64,000 nt of DNA from the NCBI RefSeq assembly GCF_023094165.1, contig NZ_JALMDK010000006.1, positions 124,001 to 188,000 on the forward strand, in the 5' to 3' direction. The notes under the pieces are model-generated. The model did no database searches and was not told the origin of the DNA. It was given only the letters and a program-made list of their open reading frames with translations. The DNA is from Crossiella sp. S99.2. GTDB taxonomy: Bacteria; Actinomycetota; Actinomycetes; Mycobacteriales; Pseudonocardiaceae. Position numbers and translations under genes: made by a program. Positions 34,066 through 41,954 of this stretch are shown here, piece by piece (positions within the stretch are counted from its first letter, which is position 1; each line of letters starts with the position of its first letter).

Positions 34066-34644
34066 TTAGAGCTGCTCCGCCGAGGAATCGACAAACAACT
34101 CCTCTGGAATAGCGAGGATTTCGTCGAGTATACCGGGGAAAACTTCCAGAAAATGCAAAGCCGATTGATACTTCGAGAATATCTCCTCCGTAGTTAGATT
34201 AACGGAGAAGGTGGCGTAATTGTTATGCACGAGCTGATTTCTGAGAGCTCCAATTTCACAGAAGGAGTCAATCGACAACCTTAAGGTTTCATCGCTTTTG
34301 CATCTATTCTGCACGTGACGCTTGCACTCTGGACCAAAGAGGCTAAAGAACTTGTTGGCCGCCAACTTCTTGTCCCAATCGAAGTATGTGTGGTACTGGC
34401 GGTTCACTGCTTTATTTTTCACAAAGTTTACCGCCAGCTTATTAGAGTTGGTACACGTAGAGAAGTAACTAACTATCAACTCAACAGTGCGCGCTTCAAG
34501 GTCACTTGCAGCTCCGAGAAGAGTGACCTTTGGAAAGTATGACTCAAGAGCACTCAGGAATGAAATCTCGTTCTTTTCTCTAAGATAAGACGCAAGGTCC
34601 GCCTGCTCCTCATAAACCTTCTGAATGACCTCGAATGCACTCAT
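34066..34644 (-). CDS. HEPN-domain protein (MAE_28990-like), putative RNase toxin
   Basis: A 192-residue all-helical protein. The HEPN signature is LRNQLVHNNY with Arg135 and His140 (R-x4-H), the catalytic motif of metal-independent RNases. Acidic and Lys-rich helices precede it. Base composition is far lower in GC than the neighbourhood, with many A/T third positions, so it arrived recently. It overlaps the DUF262 gene by 4 bp (ATGA). The pair resembles DUF262 + RiboL-PSP-HEPN modules noted in conflict systems. The toxin role is inferred from the motif. Confidence 0.72.
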   Translation of the reverse strand: MSAFEVIQKVYEEQADLASYLREKNEISFLSALESYFPKVTLLGAASDLEARTVELIVSYFSTCTNSNKLAVNFVKNKAVNRQYHTYFDWDKKLAANKFFSLFGPECKRHVQNRCKSDETLRLSIDSFCEIGALRNQLVHNNYATFSVNLTTEEIFSKYQSALHFLEVFPGILDEILAIPEELFVDSSAEQL

Positions 34645-35816
34645 GGCGAGACCAGGGAAGCTCGGAGAATTTGCTCTGCTCGCGCGATCCTACCTAGCAC
34701 ATTAGCTGTATCGGTCGTATTTTGCTGAGAATATGATTGGAAATCTTTGTCGCCTCCAATCTTTCGAACTACATCCGTTGTGAGAATCGGCGAATATCCT
34801 GCATCAAGCAGCCGCAGAGTTGCAGTGAACAAACCTTCAAAGAGCGTGATCCCCAACCTAGAGTGACTACTTCTAAGCGATGAAGGATTTACTGATTTTG
34901 TAGCCTCTTTAATGAACCAATGAATTGATTCTTCAATCTTCAATACCCTATCTTCGTCGAAATCTTGAGCCATTCTTGAGAACTTGTTGAGAAATCGAAC
35001 CATTGATCCCGAGTAGCTGTCGTGTTCCATCCAGACAGCAACGGCCCGCAGCAGGATCTCGATATCTCGCATGTGAATATCGGGTTCAGGAGCGCTAATA
35101 AGCTGCCTCCAACTAGGCTCCAAATTGACCCGATACAGCATGTCGAAAAACTTCGAATGGTAGAGACTAAGACGAATCTCTTGGGGTGTCAACGACATCC
35201 CACTTGAATTCAGCCGGTTGAAGATCTCATAGATCGATGAGTCGTCATCCTTAGGCTTCACCTGCTTGATGATAACATTTCGAATCGTCCGCAAATCGAA
35301 TTGAGTTTGATACTCTCCTAGCGTTGCATACTTCCGCCCAGTGAATTTGTTAGGCTTTCCTTCCGGAGTACTGGAAAGTTGCAGCGCAAAGGGCTTGAAG
35401 TATCGATCATCCTGGAGTACGTCTTCTGGCATAGCTCCATGTCGATCGAAGATCTGTCGAATCTCTGCACGTTTATCTTTATTAGGGAAGCGACCCTTTA
35501 CGAAATAGTAGATGGTCATCAAACGCTGCTGACCATCAATGACCAAGAAGTTGTTTCGAGCTCGTTCGTAGTGGAAAATCTGCGGAACCGGCAGCCCGAT
35601 GATCAGAGACTCAATCAGCTTCGAGGCTCGCTTTATGTCCCAAACATAGTTTCGCTGGAATCCCGGTATCTTAACTACACCAGAGTCGATGAAGTTTATG
35701 ATTGTCAGGACATTAAAGTCGTTAGGAGCAGAGGTCAGATCATATTCATCAACCTGACCGTCGGGAATTTCTTCCGAACTACTGTACGCAGCTTGTCTTG
35801 TTATGTCACCTAGCAT
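34641..35816 (-). CDS. DUF262-family protein (ParB/Srx-like NTPase or nuclease domain)
   Basis: A 391-residue protein. The N-terminal DUF262 domain shows VVKIPGFQRNYVWD (FQR at 53-55) and NFLVIDGQQRLMTIYYF (DGQQR at 94-98), then YEIFNRLNSSGMSLTPQEIRL. These are the residues shared with GmrS and SspE. The GmrD-type HNH (DUF1524) half is absent. The C-terminal 170 residues are helical without a known domain. AT-rich like its partner, it is the upstream gene of the pair. It probably senses modified DNA or nucleotides and controls the HEPN protein, which is inference. Confidence 0.8.
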   Translation of the reverse strand: MLGDITRQAAYSSSEEIPDGQVDEYDLTSAPNDFNVLTIINFIDSGVVKIPGFQRNYVWDIKRASKLIESLIIGLPVPQIFHYERARNNFLVIDGQQRLMTIYYFVKGRFPNKDKRAEIRQIFDRHGAMPEDVLQDDRYFKPFALQLSSTPEGKPNKFTGRKYATLGEYQTQFDLRTIRNVIIKQVKPKDDDSSIYEIFNRLNSSGMSLTPQEIRLSLYHSKFFDMLYRVNLEPSWRQLISAPEPDIHMRDIEILLRAVAVWMEHDSYSGSMVRFLNKFSRMAQDFDEDRVLKIEESIHWFIKEATKSVNPSSLRSSHSRLGITLFEGLFTATLRLLDAGYSPILTTDVVRKIGGDKDFQSYSQQNTTDTANVLGRIARAEQILRASLVSP

Positions 35817-36012
35817 GGTGGGGCTCCCGTTGCCGCTAGAAAGTTCCGGACTGGTGGAATCTATGTCGCAAGGAGAGGGCGGAACGTTTCGTCATTCGGG
35901 TTGCTGTGCGGTCACGTTTCTGTGACGTCCGGACAGCTATCTTCGACCTGTCGGCTAGACGATCCCATGTGGAACCCTTAACCAAGGTGGGCCGTAGGCG
36001 GCGACGGCTCGG

Positions 36013-36483
36013 CTATGTGTAGTACGGGTTAGCTCGATACTCGAAGCCGTGACCAATTCGAAGCATGGTGGATGGGTGGATGTTGAGTTGGTCCAGACTC
36101 GTCTGCTCGACCCATTGGACTTCCTTCGATTCACTGCTCGTCCGCAGTTCGCCGCCCATGGGGCGGGCACGGAAGCAGATAGAGAATTCCTGCCGAACTT
36201 CGCCGTCGTCGTAGGCGATCACGTGGTTGGGGTTCGAGTAGATGCCGATCACGTCGGTGACCTCGACGGTGATCCCGGTTTCCTCGACCAGCTCCCGGAC
36301 CACGGCCTCGGTCAGAGTCTCTCCTAGTTCAAGTTGTCCTCCGGGGATCGAGTAGAGGTCGTTGTCGGCGCGGCGGATCATGAGCAACCGCCCGGCTTCG
36401 TCTTGAACGAAGGCGCTGACGGCGACAGCAATGCTGTTGGCTTTCGGGGCGTTGGGGTCGTGGAAGTAGTCGACGCGTGCCAC
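36013..36483 (-). CDS. NUDIX hydrolase of AICE type (Pif-like)
   Basis: A 156-residue NUDIX protein. The Nudix box GGQLELGETLTEAVVRELVE then ETG fits the consensus. N-terminal ANSIAVAVSAFVQDEAGRLL and C-terminal EVQWVEQTSLDQL complete the fold. The GTG start has AAGGGG upstream and lies 12 bp after the regulator stop. AICEs commonly carry a NUDIX gene beside their regulator; in pSAM2 the Nudix protein Pif gives conjugal immunity. A similar role is likely here but unproven. Confidence 0.8.
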   Translation of the reverse strand: MARVDYFHDPNAPKANSIAVAVSAFVQDEAGRLLMIRRADNDLYSIPGGQLELGETLTEAVVRELVEETGITVEVTDVIGIYSNPNHVIAYDDGEVRQEFSICFRARPMGGELRTSSESKEVQWVEQTSLDQLNIHPSTMLRIGHGFEYRANPYYT

Positions 36484-36494
36484 TGGTGTCCCCT

Positions 36495-37367
36495 TCAGAA
36501 GTCTGCGGGCGTGGACAGGTTCCAGACGGTCTCGAAGCTTTCGGTGTAGATGTCGAACAGGCCCTGCGTGGGTTGGCTCCGCAGGTGCAGCGCTGGCGCG
36601 TGTGCTCCTTGGAACCCATACACATGGGTGTTGACGATCATCTCGTTGTCGAAACGGAAGATCGAGTTGTAGAGGGTGGTCCGATGGAATCGGATCTCCA
36701 CACCGTCTACTCCTTGCAGCGGCCGGTAGAAGGCCAGCGCGTTGCGGATGCGGCCACCTAGAGTCTCCGCGCCCAAGCGCTCTTGCTCGCTGCGCAGGGC
36801 GACTTCCGGGCTGGCCGGGTCGCCGAACAACAGGCGGATCTTGGCACCCTCGGCGGCCTTGGTTGCCAGGCTGCGTACGAAGGTGGGGCGCTCGGTGAGG
36901 AACAGCGCGGCGTGGACCAGCACCTCCACGTGCTCGGTCGCGTTCGCGGTCAGCCGGTCCCACAGCTCGGGCGGGATGGCGTTGCGGTGCGGGTAGGTGG
37001 AGATAATCTCGCCGACCTCGGTCGTTGCGGGGCGGATCACCGGGGAGGTGCCCGCGCCAGCGGCGGGGAGAACGGCCGGCGGGGCCTGCGGGACGGGTGA
37101 GGCGGCGTCCGGGGCGTGGGGTGACAGCAGGGCCTCGATGCCGTGGCCGGGCAGCATCGCTTCCAGGATGCGGCAGTGGTCCGGGTACGGAAGGCCGATC
37201 AGCTCGCCCGAGAGCCAGCGGTAGAACTGCGCCTTGCTCGGGTACTTGCCGCGCAGGTCCGGGTCGACCTTCTTGGCCACCCGGTCGTACTCCTTGCAGA
37301 AGGCGCGGTAGCCCTGCAAGTGGCGCTGGCGGAGCAGGTACTTCAGCAACGTCGGATGTGGCGTCAT
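36495..37367 (-). CDS. HTH regulator with PLD-like/DUF5919 C-terminal domain
   Basis: A 290-residue protein. The first 85 residues contain an atypical helix-turn-helix (YDRVAKKVDPDLRG, SKAQFYRWLSGEL). A Pro/Ala-rich linker leads to a domain of about 180 residues with EHVEVLVHAALFLTE, AKIRLLFGDPASPEVALR and IRFHRTTLYNSIFRFDNEMI. This is the DUF5919-type architecture of AICE regulators. It is divergent from the small plus-strand AICE ORFs; three AGACGAGA repeats fill the gap. Confidence 0.78.
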   Translation of the reverse strand: MTPHPTLLKYLLRQRHLQGYRAFCKEYDRVAKKVDPDLRGKYPSKAQFYRWLSGELIGLPYPDHCRILEAMLPGHGIEALLSPHAPDAASPVPQAPPAVLPAAGAGTSPVIRPATTEVGEIISTYPHRNAIPPELWDRLTANATEHVEVLVHAALFLTERPTFVRSLATKAAEGAKIRLLFGDPASPEVALRSEQERLGAETLGGRIRNALAFYRPLQGVDGVEIRFHRTTLYNSIFRFDNEMIVNTHVYGFQGAHAPALHLRSQPTQGLFDIYTESFETVWNLSTPADF

Positions 37368-37382
37368 GTCAGCCTCCTGAGC

Positions 37383-37458
37383 AGACGAGACGCGACGAGG
37401 CTACCACCGGCATGAGACATAGACGAGACAAAGCGAGAGGCAGAAGTCGCAGACGAGA
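37383..37458. promoter_or_regulatory. Three AGACGAGA direct repeats in the divergent gap
   Basis: AGACGAGA occurs at 37383-37390, 37421-37428 and 37451-37458, all in the same orientation and 38 and 30 bp apart, among further GAGAC/GCGAG words. They lie between the HTH/DUF5919 gene and the AICE ORFs and are probable regulator-binding sites. Confidence 0.5.
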
Positions 37459-37565
37459 GCACGACGCGATCTTGACGGGACGAACCCGGGCCGAACCTGG
37501 ATATGTGCCGCTGACCTGGCGGTACAGGGCCGACAAGACGGCCAACGAACAGGGAGGTCTCGGAC

Positions 37566-38006
37566 ATGGCGATCCAGCGGGGGCACCGGTTCCTCATCGA
37601 GTTTGATGAGGCGTTCGGCAAGGGCCTCGTCCTGGTGGGCGAGATCGCGCCCGACTTCGAGTACCAGGAGAACAAGAGCAAGCCGCCCCGGCAGAAGGTC
37701 GACCCGGTGACCGGTAAGCGGCAGTGGGTCGGCACCGTGACTGACCCGGACGAGACGAAGGCCAAGCGGGCTTCGTTCCAGATCACCTTTCTCGCTGACG
37801 TGCAGCCGGTGCCGCCCGCACCGGAGGTACTGCCCGGCATGCGGCCGATCGAGTTGGACGGCCTGACCGTGGAGCCGCGCGTGTCCGGCAACGGGGAGTT
37901 CAAGTACCAGGGCTGGCTGTTCCGGGCGACCGGGTTCAAGTCCGCGGTGACCTCGGCGTCCCGGCCGAGCGCGGCCAAGGGCACCGACGGCGGTAAGGCG
38001 GCCTGA
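37566..38006 (+). CDS. AICE-associated hypothetical protein
   Basis: A 146-residue soluble protein with an N-terminal MAIQRGHRFLIEFDEAFGKG and charged Lys/Asp-rich middle (PPRQKVDPVTGKRQWVGTV). It ends in a flexible Ser/Ala/Gly tail. No domain is recognised. AGGGAGG precedes the ATG. It is the first of three plus-strand genes spaced by 2 bp or overlapping, the usual setting for small conserved AICE ORFs. Confidence 0.65.
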   Translation: MAIQRGHRFLIEFDEAFGKGLVLVGEIAPDFEYQENKSKPPRQKVDPVTGKRQWVGTVTDPDETKAKRASFQITFLADVQPVPPAPEVLPGMRPIELDGLTVEPRVSGNGEFKYQGWLFRATGFKSAVTSASRPSAAKGTDGGKAA

Positions 38007-38008
38007 CG

Positions 38009-38242
38009 ATGCCCATCACGCGGGATGAACTGGGGATGGACATGACCATCTCCATCTACGACGACACCTCGATTCGGGTCGCGCCGTGGGACGACGAGAA
38101 CCTGTTGCTCGTCTTCGGCGGGCCGGTGCAGAAGATCGTCATCGTGCTCGACCGCGACGACTTCCAGCGGCTGTACGAGCAGATGACGCCCGTGGCCAGC
38201 GGCGAGGTCGCTCCGGCGGCAGTGGCGGGTGAGTGCGGATGA
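38009..38242 (+). CDS. Small AICE hypothetical protein
   Basis: A 77-residue acidic protein (ISIYDDTSIRVAPWDDENLL, IVIVLDRDDFQRLYEQM). It starts 2 bp after the preceding stop, and its own stop overlaps the next start (ATGA). It is likely part of the same transcript. Function unknown. Confidence 0.6.
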   Translation: MPITRDELGMDMTISIYDDTSIRVAPWDDENLLLVFGGPVQKIVIVLDRDDFQRLYEQMTPVASGEVAPAAVAGECG

Positions 38243-38556
38243 GCGTCCACGTGTCGGTGGTGCCGGATGAGGGCACCACGGTGTCCCTGCTGACGCTTTC
38301 GGCCGGTCAGCCCATGTTGGCGATCGCGGACAGCCACTGCGGCGTGACCTTCACCGTGCGCGAGACCCCGGACGGGGCGGCACAGGCCGTGCTGGTCGCG
38401 CGGGAACTGGTGCGCATGGCCGGGGAGTTCGCGGCGCTGACAGAACGCTACGCCCGGCACGTCGCCTCGGCACACCTCGCGCAAACCCAGCAACAGCAGC
38501 AGCGGGAGGCGGCGCTGAACCGCCACGAGCTACAGCAGCCCAAGCGGAGCGAGTAG
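38239..38556 (+). CDS. Small AICE hypothetical protein with Gln-rich tail
   Basis: A 105-residue protein. SVHVSVVPDEGTTVSLLTLS is followed by a helical half (VLVARELVRMAGEFAALTER) and a Gln-rich segment near residue 90. The ATG at 38239 overlaps the previous stop. Function unknown. Beyond it the expected replication and transfer genes are missing. Confidence 0.6.
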   Translation: MSVHVSVVPDEGTTVSLLTLSAGQPMLAIADSHCGVTFTVRETPDGAAQAVLVARELVRMAGEFAALTERYARHVASAHLAQTQQQQQREAALNRHELQQPKRSE

Positions 38557-38734
38557 CGACCGAATCGTCTACTTAGGACTATCCACAAAGGACTGATTCG
38601 GACCTTCGGGTACCGTGGCGATGCCGCATGTCTTGTTGCGGCGCAAGGAAGAGAAGGACACAAGAGCGGTTACCGGCCTAGGAACCTCACCGCTCTCGTG
38701 CCGTCCACAACCTCAGGAAGTGAACAAGAATGAC

Positions 38735-38956
38735 TGTACGGCGGCTGGGTTCGAGTGGGTGACCAGTCACGTCTACTGGAAGACGGTGGCGACGCTGATG
38801 GATGAGGCGGGGCTGTCCGCGCGGCAGGCGGCGGATCAGCTCGGGCACGCCAAGGTGTCCATGACCCAGGACAACTACTTCGGGCGGCGGCGGGCCTCAA
38901 CCGGGGCAAAGGCGGTGCTGGAAGGCGTGGTCACGGCTGGGGCGGACCAAAAATAG
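38735..38956 (+). pseudogene. Tyrosine integrase, C-terminal remnant
   Basis: About 70 residues match the C-terminus of AICE integrases: FEWVTSHVYWKTVATLMDEA, then ARQAADQLGHAKVSMTQDNY with the second His and nucleophile Tyr. The catalytic HxxR reads HVYW, so Arg II is Trp (a one-base CGG to TGG change). The core-binding domain and Arg I are absent; the upstream part of the frame (from 38615) is unrelated. It sits 28 bp from the right repeat, as an intact int gene would. Confidence 0.85.
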
Positions 38957-38983
38957 TGTGTGGGTAAAGTGCGGGTTTGATCT

Positions 38984-39057
38984 AGAAAGCAAACAACCCC
39001 AGGCCGATGACCTGGGGTGAAGCTCCTCCGGTTGGACTCGAACCAACAACCCTGCGA
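38984..39057. repeat. Second 74-bp tRNA 3'-end repeat
   Basis: This is the partner of 33496-33569, 5,488 bp away. After the tRNA-derived part the sequence reads AACAAGATCC, so again no tRNA 5' half is attached. In a simple insertion this right copy should belong to the intact tRNA. Its absence suggests a tandem element beyond it. The next 290 bp (39058-39347) show no gene. Confidence 0.85.
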
Positions 39058-39347
39058 AACAAGATCCACAACTGCCGTCAGTCACCAACCGCTGCCGTTA
39101 CCTGCCACGACCAGCGCATACAACCGAGCCGACCTATGCATTGCAGACCGTTCACAGTGGATACTTGCCGTTGATCTCCCGGAATAAAGCGGGAACTGAT
39201 CTTGCTCACCGGAGTGCCGTCGGCCCACGAAACGCCTTCGAGACAACTCGAGCGTGCAGCACCGCTGTGGGGTGGCGTGTAGCCAGCCCGCGACAGTTTG
39301 ACCGGGGGGTGTTGCCGACATGGCCGGCAACACCCGGTGATCCTTGT

Positions 39348-40406
39348 TCAGTTGGTCGTGTCGGCCATGATCAAGGCGATCTCCGCCGCCGCCATCGCGG
39401 CTTGGCAGCTCAAAGAGGTGAGCCCTACGGCTGGCAGCACGCCGTAGGGCATGCCCTCGATCAGTTCCACTTCCGCCGCTCGGACGGGATCCTCCTCTGC
39501 AGCGATGTTCAAAGCGAGCTTGACCAGTTCGGTGTTGCAGTCGACCCCGGCAGTCACAGCGAGCAGAACCGCGGCGTTGGCCCGATATCCGCCGGACAGC
39601 TCTCGGGTCAGGTGCCGCCACAGCCGAATGGCAGCCTGGCGGTGTTCCGTGAAAGCGAATCTCAGCGAGCTGCTCCAGATCAATGAGTCACCCAGCGCGT
39701 GGGCCAGCAACACCAGATCCTTATCCTTCCTTGGGTACTCGTCGTTCTCGGCTGCATGCACCGCTTGGTTCACATCGCGTAGACTCCGGGACAGCTCCAT
39801 TCCTCCGCGAATTTTTTCGTTGTCACTGTTGGGTTGCAGGAGCGCGGAGTGCAATCGGCGGCTACGACGGTTGGCATCTTTACCCGGTTTGAGCGTGTCT
39901 GCAAATTCCTCGAAGCAGTCGTAGATCACCTTGCCCCTGCTCACTGCTCTCACAGCAGTGCTACAGACTCGCGGGTCCTTCTGCACGCCGAATTGGGGCG
40001 TTTCCTCACAGTACCTGATCCAGCGTTCTCCTTGTTTGATCCGCGGAACCCAGAACGAGAATTGTATTTGAATTCCTTCGTACCACAACGCCTTGTCGAG
40101 CTCGGCAAGTCGGCCGGAGTGCGGTGGCACTCCACCGTCAGCATGGGTTCCACCGCCAATGACCATCAGTACAGCTGAATCCCAGTTCCTGCTACGCAGG
40201 ACATCTGCGAGCTGGTCGGGCTGGATAGCGCCGCTGATCAGATTGGAGATCTCCTCACGGATCGCACAGCAAAAGAGCGCCTGTTCGAGCTGGATGTACG
40301 GGAGTACCAGCAGGCAGTCCTGCGGGTAGAAGCCGAGCATATAGGGAACGCCACCGATGAGCTCATTGAATGTTGACTCGTCGAAGTTCTGTTCGTGATC
40401 ACACAT
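39348..40406 (-). CDS. DUF4192-family protein
   Basis: A 352-residue protein. The DUF4192 signature opens it: FNELIGGVPYMLGFYPQDCLLVLP, then DSAVLMVIGGG. The central part carries a basic patch (GKDANRRSRRLHSALL) and the C-terminal part is helical with LLAVTAGVDCNTELVKLAL. The family is confined to actinobacteria and has no assigned function. The moderate GC suggests it belongs to the accessory region. About 250 bp upstream hold no gene. Confidence 0.75.
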   Translation of the reverse strand: MCDHEQNFDESTFNELIGGVPYMLGFYPQDCLLVLPYIQLEQALFCCAIREEISNLISGAIQPDQLADVLRSRNWDSAVLMVIGGGTHADGGVPPHSGRLAELDKALWYEGIQIQFSFWVPRIKQGERWIRYCEETPQFGVQKDPRVCSTAVRAVSRGKVIYDCFEEFADTLKPGKDANRRSRRLHSALLQPNSDNEKIRGGMELSRSLRDVNQAVHAAENDEYPRKDKDLVLLAHALGDSLIWSSSLRFAFTEHRQAAIRLWRHLTRELSGGYRANAAVLLAVTAGVDCNTELVKLALNIAAEEDPVRAAEVELIEGMPYGVLPAVGLTSLSCQAAMAAAEIALIMADTTN

Positions 40407-40654
40407 GGGGTCGTCTCATCTCGCCTGACGCACCAGGTCCGCCGAGTCGTTGAGGAATCGGCCGGCGTCAGTGGTGTCACCACCTTCCGAACCGTGGCCG
40501 AGATCTCCCTGGTTGAGATCCGCGCCCGTACCGCAATCACCGGGGGGCGCGTAGGGAGGTAACGCGGGGCGGCCCATGTGGTTCACGACCGTTCAACTCT
40601 GAGCGCATTACCTCCCGCAGCTCTGATCCTCACCACACGGCGGGTAGCAGTGCC

Positions 40655-41118
40655 GTGGCGACCTTGTCCTTGACACAGAGTGACCGCACTGGGCCGATCC
40701 GTTTCCTGATGACTACTGGGCGCTGGGCAGAAACGCGAGGGTTCGTTGCGCCGATGAGACTTGTAGTGAATGGCCAGGTCGGACGGTCTTTAGTCCAGAA
40801 AAGGATCTTGTTCTCGACGTCCCAGATGGACGTTGATCACATGGTTCCGTTGGCCGCAGGGTCGCGTTCCGGCGTCTGGGCGTGGGACGGCAGCCGCCGC
40901 CAGTTCGCCAACGACCTGGCCAACCCACAGCTGATCGCGGTCTCCGCAGCCTCCAACCAAGGATGATCATGCCCGTCGCGGTGGAAACCCCTCGCGAGGG
41001 AAGCTGGTGCCTCCATGTCAGGGCCTGGACTCACGTCAAGCACCGCTACGCGCCGACCGTCACCTCGCCGGAACGGCTCGCGCTGGTCTCGATACTCGAC
41101 ACCTGCACAGCGTCCTGA
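40655..41118 (+). pseudogene. HNH endonuclease (GmrSD C-terminal type), decayed
   Basis: The first frame contains the HNH core MDVDHMVPLAAGSRSGVWAW and FANDLANPQLIAVSAASNQ, typical of DUF1524-like secreted or mobile HNH nucleases. The expected continuation (Lys-Asp-Pro, then Cys) is missing. The typical C-terminus, RAWTHVKHRYAPTVTSPERL and SILDTC, appears about 100 bp later in another frame. There is no proper N-terminus either. A deletion or frameshift destroyed it. Confidence 0.7.
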
Positions 41119-41221
41119 TCACCAGGCGGGGACGGCGGCAACCGCCCTGGACCAACCCGTTGACGGTGAGTGCCACGATCACCACGCCACGAGTTCGAGC
41201 AGGCGGCGTGTGGCCCGCAGT

Positions 41222-41629
41222 TCAGGCGGTCGGGCGCCACTCCAGCGAGGCCGGGCGGTCCAGCGTCTGCAGGTACTCTCGGACTACCGCCACGATGGTC
41301 GCGGCGGCCATGTGCTGGCCTTCATCGACCTGGAGGTGCTGATCGGCATTCCAGTAGTCCACCCAGCGTCCCGTCGGCTGGACTGAGATGGGTTCCCAGC
41401 GTCGGTATCCGTCCCACCAGGACAGCCAGCCGTGTTGCCCGTCCTCGCTCAAACCAACGGTCAGCCGTCGCGCTTCGGCGTAATCGACCGGATCGGCGAA
41501 CAGCGCCCAGGCCTGGTTGGGTCCGGCCTGCGCGGTCGAGGACAGGATCTCGATGACCGCCGCGGGGTCGAGGCCGTGGACGTCGGCACCGCCGTCGTCC
41601 ACCAGGGCGAGCAGGGCCGTGCCGTTCAC
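41222..41629 (-). CDS. Imm1-family immunity protein
   Basis: A 135-residue acidic protein of the Imm1 type: GTALLALVDDGGADVHGL, AWALFADPVDYAEARRLTVG, GWLSWWDGYRRWEP and a helical C-terminus (MAAATIVAVVREYLQTLD). Imm1 proteins neutralise SCP1.201/DddA-like deaminase toxins. Its GTG start overlaps the stop of exactly such a toxin remnant by 4 bp and has AGGAGA upstream. It is probably intact and could protect against the same toxin from other strains. Confidence 0.78.
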   Translation of the reverse strand: MNGTALLALVDDGGADVHGLDPAAVIEILSSTAQAGPNQAWALFADPVDYAEARRLTVGLSEDGQHGWLSWWDGYRRWEPISVQPTGRWVDYWNADQHLQVDEGQHMAAATIVAVVREYLQTLDRPASLEWRPTA

Positions 41630-41880
41630 GTACGTCTCCTGCCGGTGTAGGTCTTCGTCCAGGGCTGATTGTCCCGGGTGGTGCCGTAGACGGTCAACGC
41701 GAACCCCTCGGGGAGGAAACGGGCCAGGACCTTGTCGCAGACGTCGTTCCAGTACTTCTGCACCTCGATGCCGCACGGCACGTTGTTGATCGCCAGCTCG
41801 ACCTCCCTCCGCCCGGTGGCGATCATGGTCGCGACGACCTTGATCTCGACGTGTTGTAGGGAGGGTTTGTTCCTGCTCGT
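41626..41880 (-). pseudogene. C-terminus of a DddA-like (SCP1.201) cytidine deaminase toxin
   Basis: The frame reads LQHVEIKVVATMIATG, then LAINNVPCGIEVQKYWNDVC and FLPEGFALTVYG, KTYTG. HVE (His codon at 41853-41851) and the P-C-x-C region are the zinc-binding and catalytic motifs of SCP1.201-like deaminases. The sequence upstream stays open but has no delivery domain or recognisable start, so only the toxin tip remains. It is directly followed by the Imm1 gene, the standard toxin-immunity order. Confidence 0.72.
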
Positions 41881-41954
41881 TGACCGTCGCGTCAGGATGA
41901 TCGAGGACGCGGCCGTGGGGTGGAAACTAGAGTTCCGGCAAGTCTGGCTTCTGG

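Larger units (their letters stand above)
33570..38983. mobile_element. Remnant of an actinomycete integrative conjugative element
   Basis: This 5.4-kb segment between two tRNA-derived repeats carries typical AICE accessory genes (NUDIX protein, HTH/DUF5919 regulator, three small plus-strand ORFs) and the C-terminal tail of a tyrosine integrase directly beside the right repeat. Replication initiator, Tra translocase, excisionase and most of the integrase are missing. The AT-rich DUF262/HEPN pair sits at its left end as cargo. It is probably immobile on its own. Confidence 0.75.

Noticed and set aside
33590..34069. Plus-strand 159-codon frame left of the HEPN gene
   Set aside because: It crosses the strong terminator at 33644-33679 and has no family resemblance.
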